Source of the DNA: Lepidurus packardi
Taxonomy: Eukaryota > Arthropoda > Branchiopoda > Notostraca > Triopsidae
Length of the DNA stretch: 64,000 nt
Direction: 5' to 3'
Assembly (NCBI GenBank): GCA_023053545.1
Contig: JAKZAN010000006.1
Coordinates: forward strand, 5,709,001 to 5,773,000
Shown: positions 30,701-42,100 of the stretch, in pieces
Layout: every line of letters begins with the position of its first letter
How positions within the stretch are numbered: the first letter of the stretch is position 1
Translations under genes and position numbers: made by a program
Notes under the pieces: generated by a model
Databases searched by the model: none
Seen by the model: only the letters and a program-made list of their open reading frames with translations
What the model was told of the DNA's origin: nothing

Positions 30701-33485
30701 GTAAAGAAAGGTGCCTTGCCTTGATAACAAACTCTCCTCGAGAGCCATCGCTGATCGTCAAGGCTAATTTCAGTGGTGCGACTCGTAATTGGACCGTTTC
30801 TTCTTTGAGCATGTAAAACTGTCCATTGAGGATCCCTAAGACACTGTCTAGGAGGGAAGGGTTCCGGCCTACTACGTCGCATAAGCCTAAGAAGGTCCAA
30901 AAAAGCGAAATTTCGACTTGCAACTTGTTAAATTTCTTAAAAATCGCCAATTTTCAAGCCAACCCGAATAGAAAGTAGTGCGAACAGGTGCTTCATGCCA
31001 TAAACTCTTCTTCAGCAAGGTCAACAATTCCGTACAGAGCGCGTCTACCACTTCTGTGGGCAATTTCGAGCCACGATGGATGTCCACGACCGAATACTAG
31101 TGAAAAACTCTTCATTAAAACGCTTATTCTTCATCAAAACGCACAAAACTCTTCAAAAGTTACGAATTAAGCACCTGACTGGACTGCGAAGACGAAGACT
31201 GGCTGCTCGCCATGCTTCCCATGCGTTTAAAATGCTTCAAAACTTGCAACAAACCATACACTGCCAATTGCCGTCCAGTATCGGACCTAAAATTTGCCCC
31301 AAAATTCAAAATTTCATTGAAAACGTTCAAAGTTGGCTTAGAACATTACTTCGAGAACAGGGCTTTCTTAAGAACTATCGTTGTGCCGTCACGTGGTGCT
31401 CTGGCACTCTTCAATAACGGAAATGAGGCAGTAATTAAGGCTCTGCCGGCATTCAAAGGCAAATGGAGCGATAATTCAATTAGTTCGGTTAACCACGCCG
31501 GATTCTGGAGCAAAACGTGGGGCCGGAGGGTGCATATAGCGCATAAAGTGTCTAAAAATCCCAGAATTCCAATAAGTATTAGAATTAATTAGCCGGAATT
31601 CTTTTTTAGATCAATAATTGAGCACCGATGTACTGCATTTCGCCTACTGTGTCCATACAATTGCCCAAAAGAGCCTGAAATATGTACGAGGATGAGTCCG
31701 AGTGTTGGGAGAGCATCGAAACTAGTAAGGAAATCGCCAGAGACCATAAAACGTTGCTACTGTGAGGGGCGGGGCATCGAGAGGGTGGAATATGGTAGGT
31801 TCTACTCGGTTTAGTCTCTAATAAGGCCAATGCCAAGCCCTGGATGCCCACATACATCTCTTCCCAATGTGACTGACTGCGAAAATGAGAAAAAAATTTA
31901 ATTCCTGTCATTAAAAGCGTTTTACACCTTTAAACCTACCTATTTTCGATGAGGTACACCAAAATTTTGTGCAAAGGTGGCAAAGGCGTATCGTCTACCT
32001 CTCTGGCGAAGGCAAACGCAAATTTGTACTCTTCCACAGCGTACCAGCGCAGTATCACAGCTTTCAGCACCTCGGTAATCTATCAAATTATGAAAATTCA
32101 ATGTATTTTTGTTTTTTCAGTGGTTCTTAACCGAAATTTGAGCATTAAAACGTGTACTTGTTCTTGAAGAGGACTAATACTGCCAATAGAAAAGGCCACT
32201 TCCCACATAAAAGGGTCCAGGGGCAGTTTAGCCGTCTTTCCCTTCCATTGTTTGATCAATGCTTTGCCAATTCCATTGCCTAGGCGAACGGCTTGGGTGA
32301 TATGGAGTAAACACGTGCTTTTCGCGCCGGTGATCTCTCGGAGAGGGTAACTGAGCTCTAAAATGAGGAGAAAAGACGAAAAAAGGTGTCAAATTATGGG
32401 AATTCTAGTATTTCAGCGTTCCTTACCAATGGAATCCGGACATACTTCTGAGGAGTCGCGGTTTGGGACCAAACGGGCGAAATATTGGCCCAGTTTGACG
32501 CAAGGGAAGAGGGAATGTTCTTCCCGGCATAATAGCAGGATTTGAAAGGTGAATGGAGGCACTGCCTGGGGCTCCATGCCTGGTAGAAGCGAACATAAGC
32601 GAGTGGCGACGCTTAGACGCTCTTCTGAGCTTAACGTGATGTCGCTTTAAGGGAAAAAAGAGGTTTTAAGAGACATTTTTAAGGTTTTTTAGAAGAGAAA
32701 GCTTGGTTTTTAATACCGGAATAGGGCAGTAAGGGGCGTGGCGGCTTCAGGAGGCCAGTCAAAGTTACATAATGTCGTTACAATCTCTTTGTGGTAGTCT
32801 GGGCCTGTTTTGAACTCGTTCCGGACCACCACGCGGTCTTTTGTGTTGAGAATATCCAGCAATTTGACGAAAATGTCAATCCATCTGAAGAGAAAGAAGA
32901 ATTTTACGTTAGAAAATGAGTTTAAGTAGGAACCTAAGAGTAAGTTTGTGGGTACCGGACCTGGGGTTCAAGTCAGACTTGTTTTGGAGAGCTTTCAGAC
33001 AAGTTTGGATGAGAATGATGAGGTTGTCGGTCTCCAGTTTGTCACAAGCTAAGGAAAGAGCCGATTTTACGTCCTGCGTGGCTTCTCGGCTAACAAAGAC
33101 GTCAGAAATGAGCAAATTGAGGACGTTCTGGAGAACCTGGGAGAAGAAGAACTTTCTAAGGTATTGGTTTGATTTTTTATTGGAGTTTAAGGGAAGATTT
33201 ACGAGTCCGTAGTCGTCTGGTTTGTGGGCTTTAATTACAGCCATGAGACTTCGTACGTATTTGGGAGAGGAAGGTTTGCGAGCTATTATGTTACAGCCCT
33301 CTTGGACCTAAGGAAAATTAGAAAAAATCAAATTAATTGGAAAAAGTTTGACATTGACAACGATTAATGGATTCAAATAGGAGTTTTACTATTTGGAAGT
33401 CATTTCGTTGCACTAGGTTTCCGGCTTCAGTAACGTTTTCGAAGTCTAAGAAGTTGCAGAACTGTTCCGCGAAATTGAAGGCCAT
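27766..33485 (-). CDS. FANCI: Fanconi anaemia group I protein (FANCI)
   Basis: Partner of FANCD2 in the clamp that is monoubiquitinated and locked on DNA during interstrand-crosslink repair. Identified by several collinear blocks: near the N-terminus TTLCNFDWPPEAATPLTALF and AVPPFTFQILLLC (compare human LINTLCSGRWDQQYVIQL and IPPLVYQLLVLS); mid-protein IVLKKALFSK with a Ser-Gln cluster; then DVEVDGLALESQIMN; and the C-terminal run RAIPKCIYALEACGQQLLNL, VDLSVGYKLGMARDIRIEC, followed by an acidic stretch and a basic Lys-rich tail as in human FANCI. The start at 33485 (MAFNFAEQFCNFLDFENV) is the first in-frame Met of an exon joining in phase to VQEGCNIIARKP. There are many short introns. The Lys aligned with the human ubiquitination site Lys523 is conserved (31364-31366). 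The stop is at 27766-27768. Length is within the range for the family, though I did not sum every exon. Confidence 0.9.
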
Positions 33486-34862
33486 TTTTTACTGGTTTTT
33501 CGTTCGAAAACAATGTTTTCGGCAGTTAAATCTAGTGATACCGCACTGTGCTGCCGCTATGCGGTAAGAACGTCTAAAGGCACCGCATTTCACTACTAAT
33601 TGCTATATTATACGCACTTTAGTACACAAGGATCTTTTTATGGCAGTTTGAACTGCAACAATTCAAAAAGTAAGTGTTCAAAGTTTGTGCTGCGCGCACT
33701 TGTTTGTTGTTGAATGCGTTGCGCCGAGCCCGCAGAGGTTAAGTCCAGAAATGCATTGAAGGTGGCGTTTGGGGCTTGGGAACGGAACGGAACGGAACCA
33801 TAGACAGCAGTGGCGGTCTTTGGCGGGCAATTCAAACGTTAATTTCATGATGAAGACATCGTTGGGTGGTTTTCATTGTGATTAGACCTCAGTGGCGGTC
33901 TTTGGCGGTCAGTTTGAACGTTAATAATATCTACGACCTGTTCAAACCAAGGAAGTGGAACATCCTACCCAAGAAACTCTTACCCAAGAAGGATTCCTTC
34001 CATCTTTGAAGTTCCTGAAAGTCCCGGATCATCACTAAAAAGCCTCAAGAATCTACTTTGAAGATCGTCACTCCGATGGATTCCAGATTTACGCCGACTA
34101 AACTCTACACTTTCAGCTACCAGATCAAGAGCGCAAGATTCGTCATACGCACCATAAGGGGACTTTCTTCTGTGGTCACGCCACCATCAACTTTCCTCTT
34201 TTCCTATGGCTACTTGTTCTGCCTGTTTGTCTTTATTCTACCTTTGAATAAACCACTTGCTTCACTCTCCAATCTTCAATGAAGGATGTGCGTTTCACAG
34301 TTTGTTTGTTTTAGGTAGATGTTTTAGTTTTGGACTTCTCCAGGTTTAGTTAGTTTTCAATGAATTTTCGCCTTGGATTGGCTAGTTAGGTTTAGATAAG
34401 TGTACAGTACAATCAAAGTCGCTAAAGTGGGCCACAGAGACCCGGGTGGTACCTGGAGAAACCACTGCCTAGGAGCAGATAATACCTTGCCATCTGGCTT
34501 GGGGGGACCCATAGCCATGCCAAAATGAAAATCAAACAACATTTCCGTCCTTTTACTTTAACTATCCCTTTCAGGTACAAAAACATCGCATCTTGCCTTC
34601 TGAGTTTTCACACCTGTTATGTTTCATTGCGAGATTGCTTTACGTTTACATTTCTATCTCGAGTGTACGCGTTTCCATTCGCGGTTCAGCTTTTGTCCAC
34701 GCCCCGCTTCACTACTTCTTGTGTCACTTGCGTTATGCGAAAGGTGTATGTTAGAGCTTATGACTACAAGATGGCGTTGCAAGCTAGGTAAGTAAATTCT
34801 GTCCAGAAATTAAGTCCATAACATTGAAAGCAACAATAACAAACCTAAAATAACCATTCAAA
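33486..34862. other. Divergent intergenic region, FANCI / MADF gene
   Basis: Separates two divergently transcribed genes and should hold both promoters. No exon was recognised. A short duplicated segment is present: CAGTGGCGGTCTTTGGCGG near 33809 and again near 33891, each followed by a CAnTTnnAACGTTAAT-type block. A poly-A-signal-like AATAAA at about 34246 is not tied to any gene I can identify. Confidence 0.45.
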
Positions 34863-35877
34863 ATGAGAGACGACTTCTTAAATGTAAAACTAATTGAGCT
34901 AGTCAAAGAAAAAGAAGCGTTATACAGCAAAACGTGTCATGGACATTCAGATCCTATTTACAGTAAAAACGCTTGGGGTAGCATTGCTACCGAATGCGGA
35001 ATTTCAGGTAATCGTCTTCAGAACATGTGTAATATTAGTAAAGTTTATTTATTTTTTATTTTTTTAGTTGATGACGCGAAAAAGAGATGGTCTTCCTTAA
35101 AGCTCAAGTTCATTCGACTACGCAAGAAACTCAAAACAACTGGTAGTGGTAAAAGGGAAGGAGGAACCGCTAATTTCAATCAGATTTGGCCGCTTTACAA
35201 CCATATGGAATTTATTAGTCCTCACGTGGCTATCCGAAAGCGCAGAATAGGCTCCAAAAGTGCCATTGCTTCTCTTGAGGGTCATACAAGCTCCCTAAGT
35301 ATGGAAAACAGCTACGAAATGGTTGAAAACCCTCGATTGACACGTAACTTCCATTATTTTAACTTTTAAAACCCCGTGGAAGTGGAATTTTTGGATTAAA
35401 GTGGAATTTTTTTTAGCAGAATCGATTCATCCCAAGTTTATGACGGTACCAGTCATGCCTTTGGATCTGGCTGCCAATTCCTGCCCTGATGATGTCTCTT
35501 TCAATGTTTCTGAAGGCGATACGAGTGCCAGTACGTCTCGCGCGACCACGCCAGCTACCGGTCCCAAATATAAGCTCAAAGCGAGTCCCGCTCTTAGCTC
35601 CTCCCCCTCGCATTGGTACCATAGTTCGACTCCGAAGTCTGCGAAGCGAGAGAGTGGAGCTACAGATTCGTTAGAGACGGTTTTGAAACAACATATTGAG
35701 CAAAGCTCTAAGCAGTTTTCGGCATTGAGATCTGATTTGACTGAGCATAGACAAGATCAGGTAGACTTTTTCTGCCGGGGCTTCGCCGCAGGGATCAAAG
35801 CTTTACCGGGAAGTAAACAGCACAAAGTGCTCATGGGTATTATGCAGCTGATTTACGAGGCGACTAATAAGGAATGA
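34863..35877 (+). CDS. MADF-domain DNA-binding protein with C-terminal BESS-like motif
   Basis: Probable sequence-specific transcription regulator of the Adf-1 type. Three exons, 34863-35007, 35068-35343 and 35417-35877, join in phase to give 293 residues. The MADF fold (Myb/SANT-like) spans about residues 8-100: FLNVKLIELVKEKEALY, then DPIYSKNAWGSIATECGIS, then (after intron 1) DDAKKRWSSLKLKFIRLRKK and FNQIWPLYNHMEFI. The middle is Ser/Thr/Pro-rich and probably unstructured. The C-terminus, FFCRGFAAGIKALPGSKQHK through MGIMQLIYEATNKE, matches the pattern of the BESS protein-interaction motif (hydrophobic...LP...I..L.YE). MADF/BESS families are greatly expanded in arthropods. The DNA target cannot be told from sequence. 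The start is the first in-frame Met before the MADF helix, in a purine context (AAAATGAG). Confidence 0.85.
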
Positions 35878-36717
35878 AAATATGTACTCGTTTTTGTTTT
35901 TAAAGTAAAAGTAAAGCTATTTAAGTTTAGATTTTAAGCTGGTTTTCTTCGTAAATCGTATAATGCAAATTATGTATACGCTACCTAAGGAAACTCATTA
36001 ATCGATAGTGCAAGCGTCGATTACGATCTCTGGAACCTACGGTGACTGAAAAATGTGATCGATTATTGTGAGAATAATCGAATGTTTCTTGGAAATGCTT
36101 GAATGGTTAATGGTTTTGTGTCTTTTTCTTTTAAGAGAATCTTATATAAAAAGTAAATATTTATTGTTTTACATTTGGATTGGTACACCTTGTATTATAT
36201 TGTACACATAAAGCGTCGGTACATGGGGAAGATACCCAGCCAATCAGAGCGAGTTTGCCAGTCAGCTCTTCCCCAACGTTTGAACTAGTGGTTACCCTTA
36301 GCGCCGCCGACGCTCGGCCAAAAAGATCACCGTTAGCACCACCAACACTTGTTGGCGCTACAAGTTCTCGATTTGTTTTAATAGTCGTGAAGAGGAGTAT
36401 CGATATAACCGAGTCGACATGAAAATATCGATAAATAAACGTTGAAACCGTTACAATTTTCAAAATTACCTTAAAATCGCAAACTATTTATGTTTAATAC
36501 TAAGTTATTCATTATTTCCAACGCGTGGGTTATTTTTTACTTGAACTTACTTAATGCTGAATTTATACTGAATATTTACACGATTTTATTGATATTGAAA
36601 TCCATTATTTATTAACTCAAAAATACAATTTGTCTGTAAAATCAAACGCAAAGTTAAAAACTTTTAAACGAAACGCAACTTATTTTTAAGAAAAGAATGT
36701 TAAAATAAACATAAAAA
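35878..36717. other. Convergent 3' flanks of the MADF and CaaX genes
   Basis: Holds the 3' UTRs of two converging genes. It is AT-rich with no coding exon. A GC-richer block at about 36205-36370 includes short imperfect inverted repeats (TTAGCGCC/GGCGCTA). Nothing else was recognised. Confidence 0.45.
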
Positions 36718-38330
36718 TCACATTACAATACATCGCCAACCAGCTTTTTTTTGCTCTGCATCATGGTTATTGTAAGGCACAATGTCGCGCGACATTTCCG
36801 TACTTCTTGCTCCTTCCGCCTCATCCAAATCGCGCTCTTCAGACTCACGACATCTCTGTGGCGTGTAAAACTGAGTATTATCTCGACCATTATTCTCTTC
36901 AACAATTGTCGCATCTTCCAACTGAAGACGTAACGGGACCATGACTCTCTGTCTTTTCAATGTGGGACGCGCTTCGGTCTCGAATGTGACGTCATGATCC
37001 CGTTTAAAGGCGCTAGGCGTCACCAAACCCTCTTTCTTACCCTCTTCTGTCTCTCTGTTATGAACCCTGGGGCGCCCTCCCCTCGCCCGCGAAGATTTCG
37101 GCGTACCTGTTTCTGTTTGTCTTGAATCCCAGCTAATATCGTCGTTTTGCTCCCGGTAAGACGCGATCTTCGAACAGGATCGCGGCAAACGCGCTGGGGT
37201 ACGCGTCCAATCGCTGGGATTCGCTTCTTCTTCTAGATTAGAACGTACACTACGTTTTTTCTGCAGAGGAGTGAGTAGGAAAACATCGTTGCTTTCTCCT
37301 TTTACTACATGAACGCCAAAACTGCTGTTGGGATCTCGGATTGGGAGTTTATCGAGAACTAATTTGAAGGAGCCGGTCTCCTCGATGAGTTGGGTCGAGA
37401 CTGCGCGGGTTGCGTGGGGCTCTAGTTTACTGAAGGACTGTTTGGAACGGACAGAAGATGGCGCATTCTGACGTTTGGAAGGGATTTTGGAGGAAAGCGC
37501 AGGTTTAACATCAAAATCCCGATCAAATTCCCTCATTTGCTTTCTGATCTGCTTAGAAGCTATGAGGGAAGCTCGCCGTTGGGTAGCTGTGTTTGCTTTA
37601 GGGTGTTTACTTTGGGGTGTGCGAGTCGTTCTACTTGGTTGAGGAGCTAAAGAAGGTGGAGGTAAAGACGGTTTCCTTGTGGGTAACTTTGCCGGTACTT
37701 TGGCCGTTGACTTGGGCTCGGTCAACTTTACGTCCTTTAGAAGGTTCTTGTCGCTGGATCTAAACGAAAAGAAGAGTTATGAAGGTTCAGTCAACCAACT
37801 TTTAACGGAAATTCACTTGGCAGTAACAATTGGATGTCTTGAGAACGCTTCGGACATCGGCATGCTACTTTTCGAGGTAGAAGGCCTAGGAAAGTATTAC
37901 TTGAAGGGTTAGGTAGTGAAAACTATGATGCAGACTTACTGAACCTTAACGTCAATAGTTTGACGTAATCCGTTAGGTTTCGATTCGGATTTGGGATGCG
38001 ATTTTGTAGCAAGTAAACTGGGTTTGCTGTCACGGTATCGCAATGTGTTTGAAGATGAAGGTTTATCAAGCGTTCTGGCGAACTTTGTTCTTGTTGTCGA
38101 ACTCGAACTCTGGAGAAAGAAATATAAGATAACAATGAAATTATTTGTACACATTTGATATGGAAAAAAACTATTTTTCTTATTGTAGTGTTTGGATTAC
38201 TGCAATTAGTTATGGAGATTGTTTTTATTTAGACAATAAGATTAGAATTTAATGTTTGTTATAAGAAGTAATTGAAAACTTACCATTTTTGAGGCTTGGG
38301 TACGCGCAATTTATTATGGCCTGTGAACAT
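36718..38330 (-). CDS. Unrecognised disordered basic protein ending in a CaaX box
   Basis: I do not recognise the family. Three exons, 38284-38330, 37940-38107 and 36718-37759, give 418 residues starting MFTGHNKLRVPKPQK if the distal of two overlapping acceptors (CAGAG) is used. With the proximal acceptor the frame instead starts at the ATG that abuts the donor (about 404 residues). The protein is rich in Ser, Pro, Lys and Arg, with many Thr-Pro/Ser-Pro sites (RTPQSK, LLTPLQKKRS, VTPSAFKR, YTPQR), a collinear block SSFGVHVVKGESNDVFLLTP that looks folded or motif-like, and no membrane helix. It ends GWRCIVM, a CaaX sequence whose final Met suits farnesyltransferase. TP-(L/V)-basic motifs are common in mitotic and nuclear-envelope proteins. 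The head-to-head position with a Ki-67-like gene fits such a role, but this is inference. Confidence 0.75.
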
Positions 38331-39158
38331 TCCTTTTGGCGGTTGGTGGGTTGGTCTTGAAATTCATGCGGTTCGTAGTACAAGCTAGCGACGCTTGGGT
38401 TAAGTTTCCCACTCAAATGGGCGGTTAATATTAAACTACCTTACTTGGTTTTACGCAAAGACTGTTGCCACAAGGGAATAAAACGACTGTTTTATTGCTA
38501 ATCTGCAATGTAAGCTATAATCAGAGACTAATTAAAGAATTTGTTTTCGCATTTTTATACAAATACAATCAACCTACATGGGAATAGGAAGAGTCCAGTT
38601 TGAATTTAGCGCGCTCACTGGAGTCGAAAACCGAAAGCCGAAACCGAAATCGATCTTTTAGCAGCACACTAGAGTTATTGCATCGGGTTTCAGACGCGAA
38701 GTTTTAATCTAAAGCATATATTTACGTTGTAAGTGTGATAACGCCTTTAGTAATCCAAGTGAAAGCGACCTTTTTGAACTTAGCGGGCTTGGCCCAAGCC
38801 GAACTGCTTTCCAACACGACATGGCTTGGATCCGCCAGTAGGGCAAAGGCGCCGCGTCGTGTATGTTGTTTTCCGCGCGCCACGCCGTTGGCTTTCGCGG
38901 GTAATTTTAGGAGTTCTAACAAAGAATACAACTAATTTTTAAGTGAATTAACTAGTTATGTGAATGAGTGTTCGGTTAACGTAACTTCCCAACCTTTTAG
39001 TCTCCCAAAAACGTGTTAAAAGTCCGCGTTATTTTCCACTGTTTAGCCACATGGTAAGACAAACTTGCCTTTGGACTCGCATTCTAACTTGGATTCTCTT
39101 CTTTTCAGGTATCTCAGCCCCTTTATAACCTTAGTCTAACCTGCAGAAAGGTATAGAA
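38331..39158. promoter_or_regulatory. Shared divergent promoter region with CHR/E2F-like pairs
   Basis: Separates the start codons of the CaaX gene (minus) and Ki-67-like gene (plus). It contains TTTGAATTTAGCGCGC at 38599-38614 and TTTGAACTTAGCGGGC at 38773-38788. Each couples TTTGAA, the CHR element of cell-cycle promoters, to an E2F/CDE-like GCGsGC with the same spacing. A probable 5' UTR intron for the plus-strand gene runs from about 39058 (GTAAGAC) to 39109 (TTTTCAG). An ATG just before that donor would open a short upstream frame if spliced. Element function is inferred from mammalian and fly consensus sites. Confidence 0.5.
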
Positions 39159-42100
39159 ATGTCTGCAAAACTCGAAATAACGCCAGGTCCAGCCAAATAT
39201 GGCCGAATTGTGGCCATCAAGCGAACAGGCGAAGATGCCGAAGGAGTTCCGTTTCCTTTATGCAAATTAACGTGCGTTATTGGACGCAGTGAAGAAGCGG
39301 ATATTCGCCTGCAACTGGCATCTGTTTCCTTGAAGCATTGCATACTAAACGTGGACCCGGAAACTGAACAAGTAATAAATCCAGTCAATCGCACATTTGG
39401 ATCTCAAAACCCTCTGTATTCTCTCAGGTGAGCCTGGAATCGTTTCCCACCATCATCCCCAGCTACTTAAACGAAAGCCCCTTGGAAAGGAACAGCATAG
39501 TCCCTTTAAAACACGGCGATTTAATCTCGGTTGCCAATCGGCGCTTTCGTTTTGAGTATCTTCCCCCTAATTTCACCCCCAAACAAGTCTCTGCGACTAC
39601 TGACACGTCCCAAGAAGCTTCTAAAGCTGTCGAACCTGCTCCTGAAGCTCCCAAAACCCTTCCTTCTACTCCACATTCCCAAACTCGCGAAATAATCGTC
39701 AAGATATTCACTCCATTGGCCAAACCCCCGTTGTTCGGCATTCTCAGAAGACGCAGTTCCATAACACCAGCTGTAGTAAGCCAAGAAAGCTGCAGTAAGC
39801 CAGAAACAACTCCTCAGCTTGCTCCGGAACCCAAAGATGCTGTCCCAACAGACTTAGACACCCCAAACAACACCCAAACCGTGCTTTCCGACCCCGAACA
39901 GCAAATTTCCATAGATTCGCACGATGTTGTAACCTCTGACGTCACTATAGAAGTGCAAGCCACGCCCGCCGAGGCGGAAGAAGGTGCGGGAACTCGAATT
40001 GAAGGTGCAGGGGAAGATCTTATGCTAATTCAATCCACTCCAGCTGGGAAAAGGGTCTCTTTTGGACCCTATTTGAGCCCAGAACAGTACGACAGCAAAC
40101 TGCCACCTGTAACGCCTGTCAAAAAAGGAGCCATGCCGTCCAGGACCAGCTTGGCACGATATAAAATCGTTTCCACCACTACAACCCTGGTAGAAGAGGT
40201 AAAAAACGCTTCGAAATCAATAAAAAGGCGTCGAAAATCAGAAGCATTCGTCAATTCATCCAATTTGTCTGTTTTCCAGGAGATCGAAGGTGATGAAGAC
40301 TTGGATAAGTCGACGGAACACTCGGAAAATGGCATAGAATTGCAAATTGAAGAACAGGAAATAAAAACTGATAAGTCGGCCGAAGTCCTTGAGCTCTCTT
40401 CACCTGATTTGTTCGATTCTTCACAAAATGCCGATGAATTATCGCCTGAAAAGTCTCGTATGAGTGACGACACGCATCCAGATTCGCCCGAGGAAGAAAC
40501 TGAAGACTCCCAAGAAGATATTTCGGCTCTAAACGAGAGTAGTTCCGATCCTTTACCAGTAAGATTCATTTTTTTTGTTTTCATTTAGTGAGTTTCAGTG
40601 AATTTCGTGATAATTTTTGATTCGCGATCATTTTTCGTCCGTTTTTGCTTAGGAATTGTCTTGTAGTCCGCCCCCGGAGGCTCCGGACGCTACCACCACG
40701 TCAACTCTGCTCGTTTCACCCAAGTTGAAGCCTCCAGTACCGCAAAACCGCTCTCCGCCGACTCCAAAGTTTCAAACGAACGTAAAAGACGAGTCTGCAT
40801 GGGACAAAACCGTTGATGAACCTTCTGGCGCGCCTTCTGGCTCGCCTTCTGGACCCAGCGAACCCATCCTAGATGCTCCGGAGGCGCAACTTGAAGGTCC
40901 GGAACTGGAAGTATCCTCTGAAAACGTTCAAAGTGAGACGGAGAATGCTAGTACCTCCGAAATCCATCACGTTTTGACTGTAGAAGACGAGGACACGATC
41001 ATTCTACCCAACGCTGGATCCGAAGACGACGCTCCAGCTCTCCAAGACGTCGTTTCATGCTCCACGCCTGAGATTTCGGTCAATCTTAAAGCCAAATCCG
41101 ATGTTTCTGACCCAGAATACTCTCTATCCCTCGATGTAACCGATACACAGACCAGCACCGTCCCAGATTCGGACCCAGACACGCAGAAGACCTCAGAAGA
41201 ACCCGTAGAAGGTGATAGTTGTTCCTCTCCTGAGGTTATTCAACTGATTTTTGAGCCTGAAGAAGAGCCAGAAACAGAAGTACAGGTTAAAGAAGAACCG
41301 GAACTCGAAGTAGAGCCTGAAATTCTTGCCGAGAAACCAATGGAAGAAGCGAAAACCGAAGAAAAGCAGTCTGAAGCGAGCCTTACATCATCTCTGTCGT
41401 CCCACGATGACGTCACACCTTCGACAGAAGCTTTAATTACGCCTAAAAGGTCAAATAAAAGGGAAAAGGCGCCTAAATCCGCTTCGCCGGGTTTAGAAGG
41501 CGTGGCTGAGTTGTTTAACACGCCATTAGGGGCGAAAACCATGAAGGGGCGTAGACTAGCCATGGAGGAGGAGTCTACCGACTCGCCCTTCAGGCGCAGT
41601 CGAAGAATCTTGGTTCAAAATACGGCGAAACAGCCGGTGGTTACGGTAAGGCGCCTAACGGACGAACAGGTTACCGCGATCCAAACCGAGCTGAAGACGC
41701 CGGTCCGCGGGTTGACGAAACCGCGGGCTGCCAAAGGGCTAGCCTTGCCGGCTTCGGATTCTTCGACGGAACGCACGCGTAGGGCGAAGAAAGTTGAAGT
41801 CAAGGGTGAAGAGGAAGTTCAGCCCAAGCGTGGAGGACGCGGAGGAGCGCGGAATGCCAGTGAAACTTCCGTCGAACCCGAACCTCCTGCTAAGAAGTCC
41901 AAAGGTAAGAAGAGGGTCCCTGTCGTGGAGTTCCCGCTAGATGTCACTGAAATCGAGGAGACGCCGACGAAGAAACTTTCTTCCGCAAGCAAGACACGTA
42001 AGGTTACCAAGACCACTCCGTCGGTGCTAATCGGGTCCCCTAAAGCGGGTCGGAGTACTCGGGGACGAGGAGCGCCGAAGAAGAAGGTTGCAATCCCGGT

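Noticed and set aside
39463-39784. Minus-strand open frames opposite the FHA exon
   Set aside because: Shadows of the supported plus-strand exon with FHA homology.
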